From Ampelomyces quisqualis (lineage: Eukaryota; Ascomycota; Dothideomycetes; Pleosporales; Phaeosphaeriaceae), in assembly GCA_018398575.1 (NCBI GenBank), contig JAGTXZ010000008.1, positions 186,001 through 250,000 on the forward strand: a DNA stretch of 64,000 nt, in the 5' to 3' direction. The translations under genes were made by a program, and so were the position numbers. Position 1 is the stretch's first letter. The number at the start of each line of letters is the position of its first letter. Below, piece by piece: positions 11,344 through 26,300 of this stretch. The notes under the pieces were generated by a model. The model did no database searches. It was not told the DNA's origin and was given only the letters and a program-made list of their open reading frames with translations.

Positions 11344-12564
11344 GCTTGCATGTTGTGATGGCCTTGTCGTGTTGTGCAAGTTGGTGGAAGGCTGTTTGTT
11401 GTGCTAGTAGACTCTATACTCTCCCTCCATGACCTATCGATTTAACAAATTACTTTTTCTTCCCCAGCAGTGATGGAAGCCACTTGTACCGCCCCTTGGC
11501 ATTTGCAAATAACCATGCAGAAATCTACCGAACAAGTCTTCCGCCACGGATCGTTGTGGTTGAGCACACTGCCGTGGTGACGGTTATACTCGGTTTGGCA
11601 AGGCGCGCGCGGGCTAAGCGCGAACAGGGCAAGACTTGAAAATTAGTCGAGCCCCCGCGTAGAACTCGCCACCCTCACGACTCACGACACCAGCAGCCAC
11701 GAAGCAGCTTGAAAGAGATGGAGATTTCATACCTGATGTTCAGATGAGCGCCAAGAGGCTGAGACAATCAGGAAGAATGAGGTGCTGGACCCTTCGGTAA
11801 GGGCCTGCCAAGCCTTAACGACGCAGTCTCCATCGGTCGCCTAAGCCTGGGTCTGAGCAAAGTGCTGGGTGTTGGATGTAGACTGTACACACGACGCGAT
11901 TTACGCTAAGCCATGGATTACCGGCACAGGCGCCCTTGGGCATCGGGATTTGCTTTGTGCCGTCTGCAGCGACGACCAACCGGCATGGCCGACCGGCCGA
12001 AGAGCTACCCGACGTTCCACCGGATGCTGAGGCCGGTGTCGAAGAGAGGTTGAACAAGATGCGACAGGGAGAACATGGGGGCTTCGGAGTGTGCCTGAGA
12101 GATGGCTGTCACGTAATCGACTATTGCGTGTCTGCATTGTCATCATGATGCGCAGTTGCTGGAGATGGCATCGCGCGCGTTGCTAAGACTCGACGTCGAT
12201 GACCAAACAGGCCAGCCGCCGTGGACAGGCTGATGCACAGCCACCAAATGCGTAGGAAGTGTATGCTGCCGCCGAATGACTGGTGCGGCCGACTTACATA
12301 AGGCTGGGGCAAAAGCGTTTTGCTTTCTGGAGTACTAGCGCGAATTGCGTGATCGCACGTCTTCCATGCCAGCCATGACACCTTGCGGAGGTGGTTACAA
12401 AGCGAGCCGATGGCGGCGCCCAATATGTCCTCCGCGCCGTGTTCGTCGTCGACGTCTCCATCTCCAGAACGCTGCAGTTGGCAACAGTACTTCCTCTTGC
12501 GAAGCCTCTTCTTGCACCATCTGTACGAGCCACTCCCAGGAGCCCTCCGCCGCATACCATCAGC
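11344..12564. other. Intergenic, upstream flank of MET16
   Basis: 1.2 kb with no supported gene. Short frames on both strands have no recognisable similarity and no conserved exon joins. It includes the 3' region of the large disordered gene and the MET16 promoter. A TCACGTA (one base off TCACGTG) lies near 12110. Confidence 0.4.
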
Positions 12565-13525
12565 ATGTCGTCGCAGCTGTTTGACAACAAGGAGCAATAC
12601 CCTCCGTCTCCAACCATCCAAAGCGAGGAATCTGGCTATGCCTCCGCAACATCAAGTCAGCATGGCTTTGCAGACGTCTACTTCAGCAAGCCGCATCTCA
12701 AGTTCATCAACGCCCAATTGCAACAGCTCGAACCACAAGGTGGGATGGTCCACTTCTTGTGGTTGCGAACATGCACTAACCTTGGTAGACATTCTGAAAT
12801 GGGCCATGACTACGCTGCCTGGACTCTTCCAGACAACTGCATTTGGTCTGACCGGTCTGGTCACAGTGGACATACTCTCCAAGCTTGATGGACCCCTGAA
12901 GCACAACATCGATCTGATTTTTCTGGACACGTTGTACCATTTCGACGAGACTTATGCTCTGGTCGACCGCGTACGACGACGCTATGGAACTCGTGTGCAC
13001 GTGTACAAGCCTGCTGGCTGCGACACCGTCGACGAGTTTACTGCCAAACACGGCAACAAACTTTGGGACACCAATGACGAGCTCTACGACTATGTTGCCA
13101 AGGTTGAGCCCGCTGAGCGTGCCTACTCGGAACTCCAGGTCAAAGCGGTCCTGACCGGCCGCCGACGCAGCCAGGGTGCCCAACGAGGGGCTCTGGACAT
13201 TGTTGAAGTCACCGAAGATGGCCTGGTCAAGATCAACCCACTCGCCAACTGGAGCTTTGCCCAGGTTAAGTCTTACATCGATGCCCACAACGTGCCTTAC
13301 AACGAACTTCTCAACCAAGGATACAAGAGCGTTGGTGACTGGCACTCTACACAGCCAGTAGCAGCCGGCGAGGACGAGCGGTCAGGCCGCTGGAAGGGCA
13401 AGGCGAAGACCGAGTGCGGCATCCACAACCCCAAGTCTCGATACGCCCAATTCCTGGCGGAGCAAGAGCTGAAGAAGCAGCAGGAGGCGCTGAGTGAAGC
13501 CTTGCAAAAGGTCACAATCGCCTAG
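12565..13525 (+). CDS. MET16: Phosphoadenosine phosphosulfate (PAPS) reductase
   Basis: Reduces PAPS to sulfite with thioredoxin in assimilatory sulfate reduction (cytosol). Exons 12565-12739 and 12789-13525 flank a 49-bp phase-1 intron (GTGGGA...CACTAAC...TAG) and encode 303 residues. The C-terminal KTECGIH motif carries the catalytic cysteine (about residue 268). Upstream are the adenylyl-sulfate-binding core (TTAFGLTGLVTVDIL, IDLIFLDTLYHFDETY) and the family sequence WKGKAKTECGIHNPKSRY. The ATG at 12565 gives a normal-length protein, although the frame is open further upstream. MET3, which acts two steps earlier in the pathway, is the next gene on the same strand, so common control by a MET/CYS regulator is plausible. 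Confidence 0.95.
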
Positions 13526-14188
13526 TATCGTCACGTGGGTTTTTTATTTGGTTACTACACATGCTCGAGCATTTAGCACGGCGTTTGGGTTGGGTTTGGA
13601 CATGGCAGCATGTGACATGTCGTTGGGGCATGACGGCATCACTCCATGGGAGTTGTTTCAAGCAAATAGCATAACGGGGCCGAGATACCACCGTACATGG
13701 GCCTTGCAGCTCGCCAATGAAAACGGACGAATCGTTTGAAAAGCAAACAATCGACCTCATGATTGTGATGTCCAAACCACACACGACCAGTAACGGCTTG
13801 GCTAGCGCTCTCGCGCACGTCCCATTCGTCCCCACGACGAGCAAGTACGGAGAATGGGCAAACTCGTGCAATTGCGCAATCGCTTCCAAGGATTGACCGG
13901 CCCAATACACATGCACTCGCGGCCACCCTAGTCTTAGTTTCTGGGTAGAACAGAGCCATTCGTGGTCAACAAAAGATTTAATGGAGCCCTGGATCCCGCG
14001 AGTGATAAAAGGGTCGACGCGCCCGAGATTGGGTCTGCATCCATGCACGCGTTCGACCACTCGAACCATAACCTGAGTCCTTGACCCGAAGCAAGACCTT
14101 GGGCCGAAAGATTCCACGCAAGGTGTGCAGGCAAAGCAACTACAACGCTCGAATCCATAGCCCGCAGAAAAGCTCGGCCAGTGTCGAG
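13526..14188 (+). promoter_or_regulatory. MET16-MET3 intergenic region with putative sulfur-control sites
   Basis: TCACGTG occurs at 13531-13537, just after the MET16 stop; this is the core bound by Cbf1-type bHLH factors at yeast MET genes. ATGGCAGCAT (13602-13611) and ATGACGGCAT (13630-13639) each match the Neurospora CYS3 / Aspergillus MetR consensus ATGRYRYCAT at 9 of 10 positions, both deviating at position 7. All lie 550-660 bp upstream of the MET3 start. Their function is inferred from sequence only. Confidence 0.45.
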
Positions 14189-16490
<2,302 letters not shown>

Positions 16491-17787
16491 CCCCCCCACC
16501 CCCACTCCCCCCGCCCTCACTACTTCCCCCCCGTCCCCACTTCCCGCTCATACACCACCACACTCCCACTCCCCTGATTCGCAACTGCCACCATCGCCCC
16601 ATCCCCCCTAACACCAAAGTGCCGCTAATCCAATAGCTGATCCGTTGTTGAAGAACGAACCGGACACGGGACCGCCTAGCGTACTTGTTTTCGACAGCAT
16701 TTTCAAACCCCCGTCACACTGCCCGTCGAGTAAAAGTCCGGCTTCCGGCATCTCCTTGATCGATACATGTCACCGTCTAGCCATGGGAAGAACGTCCCCG
16801 CCAGGACGGCGAGGAACCGCAGTCATTATGGGTGTGGATGATGCGTAGCCCAGACGTATTTTTGTCGGGTGAGTATTCACGCGTTTGGCGCGCTCCTACG
16901 GTGGTGTTTTCGGATTTGCGCGAGGATACGAGGAGTTGCAAGGTCTGTGTTAAGAGCACTTGTGTCAGTGGGAAGAAAGAGGGTGACTGTCTTCACGATG
17001 CGTTGATGTGTTGTACGAGTATAATGTGAGAGAGCATTGGTGTTGTGGGAAAAAAAAATGGTCGAGAGGAAATTGTAGGGAATAGGTAGTTATTCACTAA
17101 TGCTTTGTTTTTGCGATAGCCTGCTTGCTCCCTTGAATTCTTTGTTCACTCCTTGTCGGCCTGAGGCCTCGAATTTCGACCTGAAACTATCTTCAAGGCG
17201 ATTCCCTGCTGTTTCGAAGTTCATGTCAACGCTGGACTCTGATTGGTGTTTCACGCTCTGCTGTGAATACTGCTTCGGCGCAACCTTGCGTGATGGAAAT
17301 TATGGGGCCGACACCCAAGTTTGGGGCGTGAAACTGCCATGAGATTCGTAAGCCTCTTCAAACGTCGGAAGGAATAACTTGGGGCCGCGCTTATCGAACA
17401 GCTTTGCGTTGTCCGCACGCCTTGAAGTCCAAGGACAACAACCTGAGAACTTGATCAAGACAACACATGCTGCGAAGTTCCAAATTAAATTCGACAAATT
17501 ACACAGTTATAAACATTCCCACCCCCCAACCTGTACATCTACCTCATGATCACAAACTCCGCGAGATACGATTCTGACACGACATTACATTGCGAGGGAA
17601 AACAGTGCCTTCCTTGAAAGAGACAGCGAATGTAGAAAGATTCAAAACACGTTCCCACTCCAAAACCAAATGGGTATTCCGAACGTGTGTGATATGCGTG
17701 TAACCCGTGGGAAAAAAAGGACAAAGTACGCTCCTTGGGCAATGTCTTAGTGGTACAAAAGTTGCATCGACGACGATCCTGATGTCA

Positions 17788-20700
17788 TCAAGACGACCCG
17801 GCAGTCACTGGCTTTGTTTGTGCAGTTGGTGTCATGTCCGCCTTCTCCCTTTGCATTCCGGCGTCGGCTTGATCCTCGGAACTGGCATGACTTTCCCATT
17901 GTGCAAGGGACTCGCCGATATCGTTGCTCTGGCCAGACAGAGTCTTCTCAAAGTCAAACTGATCGCTCAAACGATAAGCCTTGTTTGTTGTTTCCCAGTG
18001 CGATCTCAAAGCGTCCAGTTCAGACGCGAGATTGTCTAATGCCATCGAGTTGCGCGTGGCAGAGGACGATGGACGACGAGTAGCATCAGGAGCGATAGAG
18101 CCGTCCTGGTCGCTGTACAGAGATTCAGCAGATGCAATGCTGTCGTGGGCACGGTGGTGGCTGTGCTCTCCATTCACACTGCCAGCGGGCAACTGGGATT
18201 GGCGTCGATAGCTGTCGACGGAGGTTTCGAATTGGTCGAGAAACATTTGCACCCGGCTTTCGGCCTCGCGCGCACGCTCTTCGACAAGAACGTGCTGGCG
18301 TCGGAGCGACTCAAGATCGAGCAAAGTCTGCTCAGCCCTGGACTCGGCGTGCCTGGTGTTGGTCACAGCAACTTCTGCTTGTTGACGAGCGTCAGAGACT
18401 TGAAACTGCATCCTAGCGAGTTGGTTCTCGAGGTCCTGCACAGTGGTTTTCATCTTTGCTTGTGTCTCTGCCAGCTCAGCGCGGAGACGCCTGCGTTCTG
18501 CCTCCCATTCTTTAGTCTGCTCATCGGACTGACCGCGGGTGTTTGATCGTGCTTGCTCGAGCTCTTCCTCGAGCTTTGAGTTGGCAGTCTTGTAGCGATC
18601 AAGCTCTTGCTTCATCTTGGTAAGCATCTTCTCAGTGCCACGGAGGTACTTGACAGCAGCCTGGTGATCGTTGTGCAAAGCTTGAAGTTTCTCTTCCCAA
18701 TCCTTGCTCACGTCGTGCTCACGTTGCTCAAACACTGTCCTGAGTTCTTCGTGTGCTTTGTTCATAGAGTCGATCTGCTGCTCAAGCTCGCGAACACGAT
18801 TAAGCTCCGGGGTACCAAAACGAGAGTTTGGACTGTCCAAGACTCTCGATCGTCGAGAGTCAACGGGATTGACACCTCGCTCTTCGAGAAGATTTCTCAA
18901 GCTCTTCAATTGGACTTCGTACGCGTTGCAGTCCAGACGAAGTCGTTCATGACGTTGATGAATATCCGCTTTCTCGGCTTCCGTAGCCTGCATGTCTCGC
19001 ATTGACTGTTGCAGCTGTTTCCGGATGGTAAGTCCTTCTCGGCTAGACTGCTCTTGATACGCTTCGAGTCCAGCGATTCTCTCCTCTGCGCGGCGAAGCT
19101 TCTCGGAAGCTAGGTCTGCAGCTGCCTGGTTCTTGCGAGCCATAGAGTTGGCTGCCTCGACTTGCTGTTGAAGGATTGTGACGCGTTGGTCCATCACATC
19201 CTGGACTTCATCTCGGGCCCCGGTAGCCCTATCAAGTCCTACCATGACCGCTTCTCGGTGGAGACGAGCCTCTTCCGCATGTTTCTCGGCCAAATCCTCC
19301 GCATCACGCAGCTTTTGTGACACCGTCTCTAGCTCGGTCATGCCAAGCTTGTGCTCCGTATGAACTTGAGCAAGCTTCTGTCGAAGATGCTCACTCTGCG
19401 CCTTCTCTTCTTCTAGCTTCGTCTCCAAAAGACAAGTCTTCTCAGATGACGCGGCAGCGGCGTCACGCAAAGACTGTAGCAATGTTGTGTGTCGCTTTGC
19501 GTCCTCGGACAAACGCGTGAGTTTGGAAGCCATCTCTTGCTTGTCTACAGCCAGTAATTTGGCTGTAGTTTCTGCTTCTGCAGCACTGGCAGATGCTTCT
19601 CTTGCGATGCGTTCAGCCTCGTGGAGACAAGCACGCAGACTTTCGGATTCGGCAGTCGCTTTCTGTCGGGTGGAATCCAGTTCCTGTGCTCGGTTTTGGG
19701 CAGCATCTGCTGTGTCTTCCGCGAGCTGTTTCGCCTTTCGTTCCGCCTCGAGCTCGGATTTGATGTTCTCTAATCTTGTCGACAACTCACTTTGCGCAGC
19801 TAAGGATGCGACCAGGCGACGATTCATGTCCTGGATGCGGTCCATATCTGGCGTGCCTACGTTACGGGAAGCGTCTGGTTGTGGGGTGCCACGTTGACTA
19901 CCACCACCATGAGCAGCCAGTTTAGTTTTCGCATATATAGCTTCATTAACCGCCGCATCCCGCTGTCTCTCGACTTCAGCGATCCTCTTGGCGGCGTCTT
20001 CGCCCTGGGACTTTATCGAAATTTGTACGCGTTCGAGTTCGGCTTTCATCTTAAAAAGTGCCTCCATCAGTGGTTTGTCTTCGTCTCGCAAAGCATCGGC
20101 CGATCTTTCGTCAAAACTAGGGCTAGTCGACATGGCAGGATTGTAGCCCGCTTTGCGGGCCAAGGCAAGTTCCGAGGCATACCATGCATTCCGGCTTTTC
20201 ACGAGTTCCAGGTCGCGGAGCAATTCTTCATGCTGTTGGCCAATTGCAGGCGAAGCACCCAGCCCGCTATCGATCGGTCGTCGCTCAGCCTCATGACTGG
20301 TACTCTGCTGCTGCGGTAAGTCGACGGAGCGTCTCGGTGTCGAATGGTCGACACTATCCTGAGACTGCTGCTGTTGATGGGAGCGTGATGTGGTCCTAGA
20401 GACTACGCTGCCGGAACGAGATGTCTCCATCGACTCTTTAGGCGTCCGCTGACTGACGGCATCCGAAGTTTTCCGAGAACCGTCGGCGGTAGATGAACTG
20501 CCATTGGTAGCGGGTGACATATTTTCCCTGTCGGATGGTGCGGCAAAACCAGTATCCACGGGAGGTCCGTATGTGCGATCGCCTTTGGTCGGAGTCCTGC
20601 CTATGGCACTGGCAACGGCATTGCCTTGCATGTTCATCCCATTGACTCGCGGCTGTGGAGGTTGTTGAAGCGGTGGAGGACCTAGGGGAGTTTGAACAGC

Positions 20701-22393
20701 TGCACGAGGTAAGCGTGATCCAACAGCTCCCATGCCATTTCCCATTGCATCAGGGGCTTGGGAGAGTTGGGGTCCAGGTATCATCATACTTTCGCGCCCT
20801 GAAGGTGTGGGGTTCTTGCTTTGAGGAATGTTGCTCCGTTCGCCTGCGTTCAGCTTCCGTGGGGCATTCAATGCCTGCTGAGGAGGTGCACTCTCGTTTG
20901 GTGGGTATCGAATTTTTGAAGTGTCGAGGAGATAGGCGAGGCTGAGCTCGTTCATGTCACTAGCTAAAGAGCTGGGCTCGCCAGCCATTACGACAATGTG
21001 TTTGCCAAAGGCAGTCATACTATGACCCGATCGGGGTGATGGGGAGTGGCCCATGTTCTGAAACATGTACCAGCGGCGGGAGGTGATACGGAAGGCCGCA
21101 AGGTCGCCGAGGTCGATACCCTCCTGCGTACGACCCCCAAAGATGTACATGGTGTCGTTCACGAGCGCAGCAGAATGGCCCTCTCTCGCGACTGGAATGT
21201 AGCCGATACAGTCCAGCTCAGTCCAGGCGTTCGTCCGTGGATCGTACGTCCATACGTCGTTGAACCAAGTGATACCATCGGTTCCACCAAATCTAGACAA
21301 CAGATCAGCAGCTGAAGATTGTGAACTGACAGGATACGTACAGGTACAGCTTGTCGTTCCAGGTAACGACGGAGTGGTTGGTACGGGCTGGCGGAGATGT
21401 AGTCTGAGGCGAAACTTGGTCCTTGGAATTCGGCAGAAGCACTTCCCAGCGGCTGTTGGAAGCTTGCAGCGAATTCAAGTCAAAAGCGACTAGATCGTTA
21501 AAAAAATGGCCTTCGACCTGGCCACCAAAGATGTAAATCTTCGATCCCAGTATGTTCAGAGTATGCCCGTAGCGACCGGTGGGGCGCGCTCCTTGCGGCA
21601 ATGCGCGCGACCAATGCTTCGTGGCTGCATGGCATGAGCTCGGGTTCATGGTAACAATGTGTGTGGAAACTTACATGTGTTCAAAAGGTATAGCGTGTCG
21701 TCCAAATCGTCATTGTCAGCGAGTTTGGTATCGCCACCAAAGACGATGAAGGCGTTGCCGACCAAGAGACTGGCGTGCCCCACACGAGGCCCAGGCCCGT
21801 CTCCCGTGGTGGAAATGGGGTGGCAGGCCATGCTGCCGCTGCCCAGGTCTGTCAGCCATAGGTCGCCCTTGACTGTCGCTCCGCCCACAAGGCCGCCCAT
21901 CAGGTAGATGACGCCGTCTTTCGATGCGGTTGCATTGATGGCAGCGCCATAGCGGGGGAAGGGATTGCCGGCGGTGAAGTTCAGGCGTCGCGACGCCCAA
22001 GGATAAGGGGAGTCTTGAGGGCCGCCCAGGTTTCGGCCGTTCTGTGGATGCGTTAGTCCAAATGCGCGGATCGTGTCCATGTCGTGGCAGAGAGGATCCT
22101 ACCTGAGGATTGTTGGAGTCTGCGCGGTCCCGCAATGCTTTGGGCTCGGGTGTTGCAGCGTTGGCCTGGTTGTTGAGAGAACTGATCGAGTTGTTGACGC
22201 TTCCCCCTGGCGTGGATGTCTGCGCCTGCGCGTACGCCTGGGGTGCGGGGCGAGTCTTTTCCGCATCGCGCAGGACAGCGCCGTTCAGCGCAGCGGGTGG
22301 TGTGGGCTGGCCATGGGAGGATGTGATTTCGCGAGTGGCTGCGGGGAGCGCATTGGTTTGCTGCTTGTTCTTCTTCCCGAAGAGGAAGGACAT
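17788..22393 (-). CDS. TEA1: Kelch-repeat cell-polarity protein, Tea1/TeaA type
   Basis: Cell-end marker that rides microtubule plus ends and fixes growth polarity in fission yeast and Aspergillus hyphae. Four exons on the minus strand (22393-22103, 22041-21675, 21624-21342, 21292-17788) give 1,481 residues, about the size of Aspergillus TeaA. After a Ser/Ala/Pro-rich N-terminus (residues 1-97), kelch blades run to about residue 410 (GVIYLMGGLVGG, AFIVFGGDT, KIYIFGGQVEG, KLYLFGGTDG, TMYIFGGRTQEG). A disordered Ser/Pro/Gln-rich linker follows, then long coiled coils over roughly the last 700 residues. The introns are 61, 50 and 49 bp; the third (GTACGT to TAG) is placed to recreate the blade LYLFGGTDG. 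It is divergent from KOG1. Confidence 0.93.
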
Positions 22394-23339
22394 GGCGTCG
22401 ATGCAGGCTTGGGAGTGTTGTGAGGGCCGCGGGAGGCAGTCACGTACGCATCCGCGCTGCGTCTGTACGTTGCGCGCGAAAGGGAGGCTGGAGGCTGGGG
22501 AGGAGCGCGGGTTCAGGAAGGGGGGTTTAGAGGGGCACGTGGTCCAAGAAGGATGCGCGCATATCGTACACAGCACAGCCGGGGTGGACGAGGTCGCAGG
22601 TCGAGGCGGCGAGCAGTTTGAGGGGGGGAGGGCGGCGGTGGAGGGCCAGGAACTTTGGTAGCAGCCGTGGTGAACGACAGGTCTTGGCGGACAGCCGGGC
22701 GTGACTCGTGAAACAAGACAGCAGACGTGGCTGGCTAGTACACGGCAGTCTTTGTGGGTGCGAGACAGAGGACGGCCAGAGTGTCGATGCTCATTATTGC
22801 TGGCGACTGGGCCACCTGTCTATTGTCTATTGTGTTGTAGATGGGTCTCCCGCAGCCCCTGGATCTGCGGGCATGCAGCGAGCATCTGCGGACAGTTACG
22901 GAGTACAGGCCAGCGAGCGCGGCGATTGGCTGCGGCACACCACGACATGCACATGGACTGCAGTCGACCCTCAATGAGCGGGCGACTATCAAACAGACCG
23001 CCTGCGCAGTCGAACCATGCAGTCGCAGTCGCAGTCGCGGTTGCAGGCGCAGTTGGATCCGGGGGGCTGACAGGTCACGTGCCTCACCGCTGGCCTGTTC
23101 GGGCCTAGCGGGGCGGCGGCCTCGAAAGCTTGACGCGAATGCTTCACCGGCACATGGGCGACGTTTGGACGCGTGTCTCGCCTGCTCCCTCCCTCCTCAC
23201 GACGGAGTACTCGGTACTCGGTACTCGCGCTCTCTCTCTCTCTCTCTCTCTCACTACACTGCGCATGGTCGCGCCTGCCCTCCACGCCTCTACCACCTAG
23301 CAACACCACCGACATGGACATCACCTGCGCGCCTCCACG
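22394..23339. promoter_or_regulatory. Divergent promoter region TEA1/KOG1
   Basis: 946 bp between two outward-facing start codons. Near the KOG1 end it contains three copies of TACTCGG-like sequence (about 23204-23229) followed by a (CT)n run of about 11 units (about 23231-23252). A short upstream open frame begins at 23314. No other coding exon was seen. Confidence 0.5.
23229..23253. repeat. (CT)n microsatellite in the KOG1 leader/promoter
   Basis: About eleven CT units directly after a triplicated TACTCGG motif, roughly 90 bp upstream of the KOG1 start. CT tracts are common in fungal core promoters and 5' leaders, so a regulatory role is possible but not shown. Confidence 0.7.
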
Positions 23340-23343
23340 ATGA
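23314..23343 (+). promoter_or_regulatory. Nine-codon upstream ORF overlapping the KOG1 start (ATGA)
   Basis: An ATG at 23314 opens MDITCAPPR and ends at TGA 23341-23343. The last A of its final codon and the stop overlap the KOG1 start codon in the form ATGA. Ribosomes finishing the short frame end exactly on the main start, an arrangement compatible with termination-reinitiation or repression. Whether the mRNA begins upstream of 23314 cannot be seen here. Confidence 0.5.
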
Positions 23344-26300
23344 GATCCCCCGACGACGACCTGCCCCGCCGCAGCGGCCACCCGCATCCCAACCCGCTGG
23401 CCTCGCATGCGCCCGCTCGCGTCCAAGCAAACGACATGGCCCTCGATGCGCCAGCGTCACAGCAGTCGCACCACCAACACGGCGCATCGTCTCCACGGCC
23501 TGGCACTTCCGCCACCAACCGACCCGCTACTCGTGCCGCTGCCGACGAACAGGCCGCCGGCGCGGATGCCACGCCCAACGGCCATGCCCGCCCGAATCTC
23601 CTGCGCGCGCGGAGTGACTTTGGGCCCCGCCAGCCCGCCGCGGCTTCTGAAAGCGCCGACGGGGGCCCCAGCGTCGACGGGCACTTCAAGATTCGACATG
23701 GCTGGGACGATCAGCTGAACTCGGAAGAGTACTCCAACTTGCTGACCTCGGTGTGTGGAGCTGTGCGCTGTTCCATGTCCGCACAAGGCTGACCGGCTAC
23801 CACAGAACTTCTTCATGTACTACACCGACAAGAAACACGAGACTGGCGGGCATCCCAAGAGCGAGAACAGCGCATTCCCAGTCCAAGAATGGCGCATGAG
23901 AGACCGGCTCAAGACTGTGTCGGCCGTTCTAGCTCTGTGCCTCAACATCGGCGTGGACCCACCCGACGTGATCAAGACGAATCCATGCGCCAAGGAGGAG
24001 TGCTGGATCGACCCCACCGTCACTTCGCAGACGCCTGGACACACGCCCATGAACCAGATTGGCAAGGCCTTGCAGACACAGTACGAGCAACTTAGCATGC
24101 GCACTCGATATAAGCTGCTCTTGGACCCAACCACGGAAGAGTCGAGGAAATATACCTCCACTCTGAGGCGAAACGCGCGCAACGAGCGGGTCCTGTTTCA
24201 CTACAATGGACACGGTGTGCCCAAGCCCACATCCTCGGGCGAAATTTGGGTCTTCAACCGCAACTACACCCAGTACATACCCCTGTCGCTTTACGATTTG
24301 CAGAGCTGGATTGGGGCCCCGAGCCTATTCGTCTACGACTGCTCCGACGCAGGTCTTATCATCAGTAACTTCAACAGATTCGCCGAGAAGCACCAATCCG
24401 AGTTCGAGGAAGCGCGAAGGAGGGACGCCAACGTCGAGTATATCGACTTCAGCGACTGTATTCACTTGGCAGCTTGCAGCGAGAAGGAGTCTCTTCCGAC
24501 CAATCCGGAATTGCCGGCAGACATCTTCACATCATGTTTGACAGATCCCATCACAATGGCAGTGCAGTTCTTCATCCTACAAAATCCTCTTCCCACTCGG
24601 GTCAACCTACGGGATGCCCACAACATCCCTGGCAAAGTCTCGGAGCGTAGAACGCCCATAGGCGAGCTTAACTGGATCTTTACTGCCATTACTGACACCA
24701 TTGCCTGGAATTCCTTGTCGAAACCTCTCTTTAAGAAGTTGTTTCGACAAGATCTGATGGTCGCTGCACTCTTCCGCAACTACCTTCTCGCACAGCGAAT
24801 CATGCGCGTCTACCACTGTCATCCTGTCTCACACCCTGAGATTCCCCAAACCCACGATCATCCTCTGTGGCGTAGCTGGGACCTTGCAGTCGAACTAATC
24901 CTCGCTCAACTCCCTGATCTCCAGGCAGAAGCGCGCGGTGAGAAGGAATATATCTACAAGCACTCAGACTTCTTCGCGGAGCAACTGACTGCCTTTGAGG
25001 TATATCTTACTCAAGGTGCTGTTGAGCAGAAGATTCCCGAACAACTTCCCATTGTGCTTCAAGTTCTACTCAGCCAAGTCCACCGACTACGCGCGCTCAT
25101 CTTGCTTTCGAGCTTCTTGGACCACGGACCATGGGCCGTCAACCTCGCACTTAGTATAGGCATTTTCCCATATGTGCTGAAACTGCTGCAATCGCAGGCG
25201 AACGAACTCAAGCCAGTCATGGTTTTCATTTGGGCGCGCATCCTTGCAGTCGACCAGTCATGCCAGGCTGATTTGCTGAAAGATAATGGGTATCAGTATT
25301 TCATCAACATCTTTAATCCCAACTCAGGCAAGTCATATGCTTGGCTATAGTCGTGCAGTGAGCTGATGCAGTACAGGCATTCCCATCCAGAATGCGAGTG
25401 AGCATCGAGCAATGTGCGCATTCATCATCTCCATGTTTTGCAAAGATTACAACCAGGGGCAGCGTGCATCATTGAGCACCGAGCTGGTAGAGAGCTGTCT
25501 TGATCACCTCAAAGACATGCAAAATCCTTTGCTAAGGCAGTGGTCATGTTTGTGCTTGAGCAAATTGTGGGTCAACTACGAAGAGGCCAAGTGGGTAGGA
25601 ATTCGTTGCATGGCGCATGAGCGGTTATGTGAGCTCGTGGTAGACCCAGTGGCCGAAGTGAGAGCCGCCATGCTACACGCTTTGGCCTCTTTCATCGGAA
25701 TTCGAGATGTCACTGCTCAAGTAGCCAACATCGAGGAGTCGATCGCGTCCATGGTCCTGGTTGTGACCATGGATGGCAACAGCATGGTGCGCCGAGAACT
25801 GCTCATGTTCTTCTCGGTTTTCGTTGCCCGCTACAAATCACGCTTCCTTGTCGCTGCTTTTGAGCAGTTTCAGGCAGAAAGGCCCGGTCCAACTGCAGCG
25901 CAGCCAGAGGACAAGCAGGGTGATGCCCTCTTCATGAAGTCACGACCAACCTCAGGTCAAGCCCCCATGTCTTCTGGCTCATGTTCACAAAACACAATAT
26001 ACTCTGCGATCTGGAAAGAGCTGTTAGTCATGTCCGTCGATCCGCATCCCGAAATCGCCAAAGAAGCTGGCATCGTCGTCGACCACGTCTTGATGGCGTT
26101 ATTCGAGTCTTCATTGGCCAAGCATGTACAACTACATTTTGAGGAAGCAGTAAAGAATGTGCCCACTGTTCGCCCTATTCGTCACCCAACAGAAGACGTC
26201 CCTGCCCAGCCGAAGTTCTCCAACCCACCTACGCCTACCAAGGACTCCGGCTATCTGTCGCTCTTTGGCGGGATGCGCAAGTCAACCAGCGTAGGAGCGT

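Noticed and set aside
10650..11351. 233-codon minus-strand frame opposite the end of the large gene
   Set aside because: Shadow of the biased coding strand; no recognisable domain.
12121..12621. 166-codon minus-strand frame upstream of MET16
   Set aside because: No family features, and it overlaps the MET16 promoter and first exon.
23229..23253. CT repeat as a possible mobile-element scar
   Set aside because: Simple microsatellite with no flanking duplication beyond the TACTCGG triplication.
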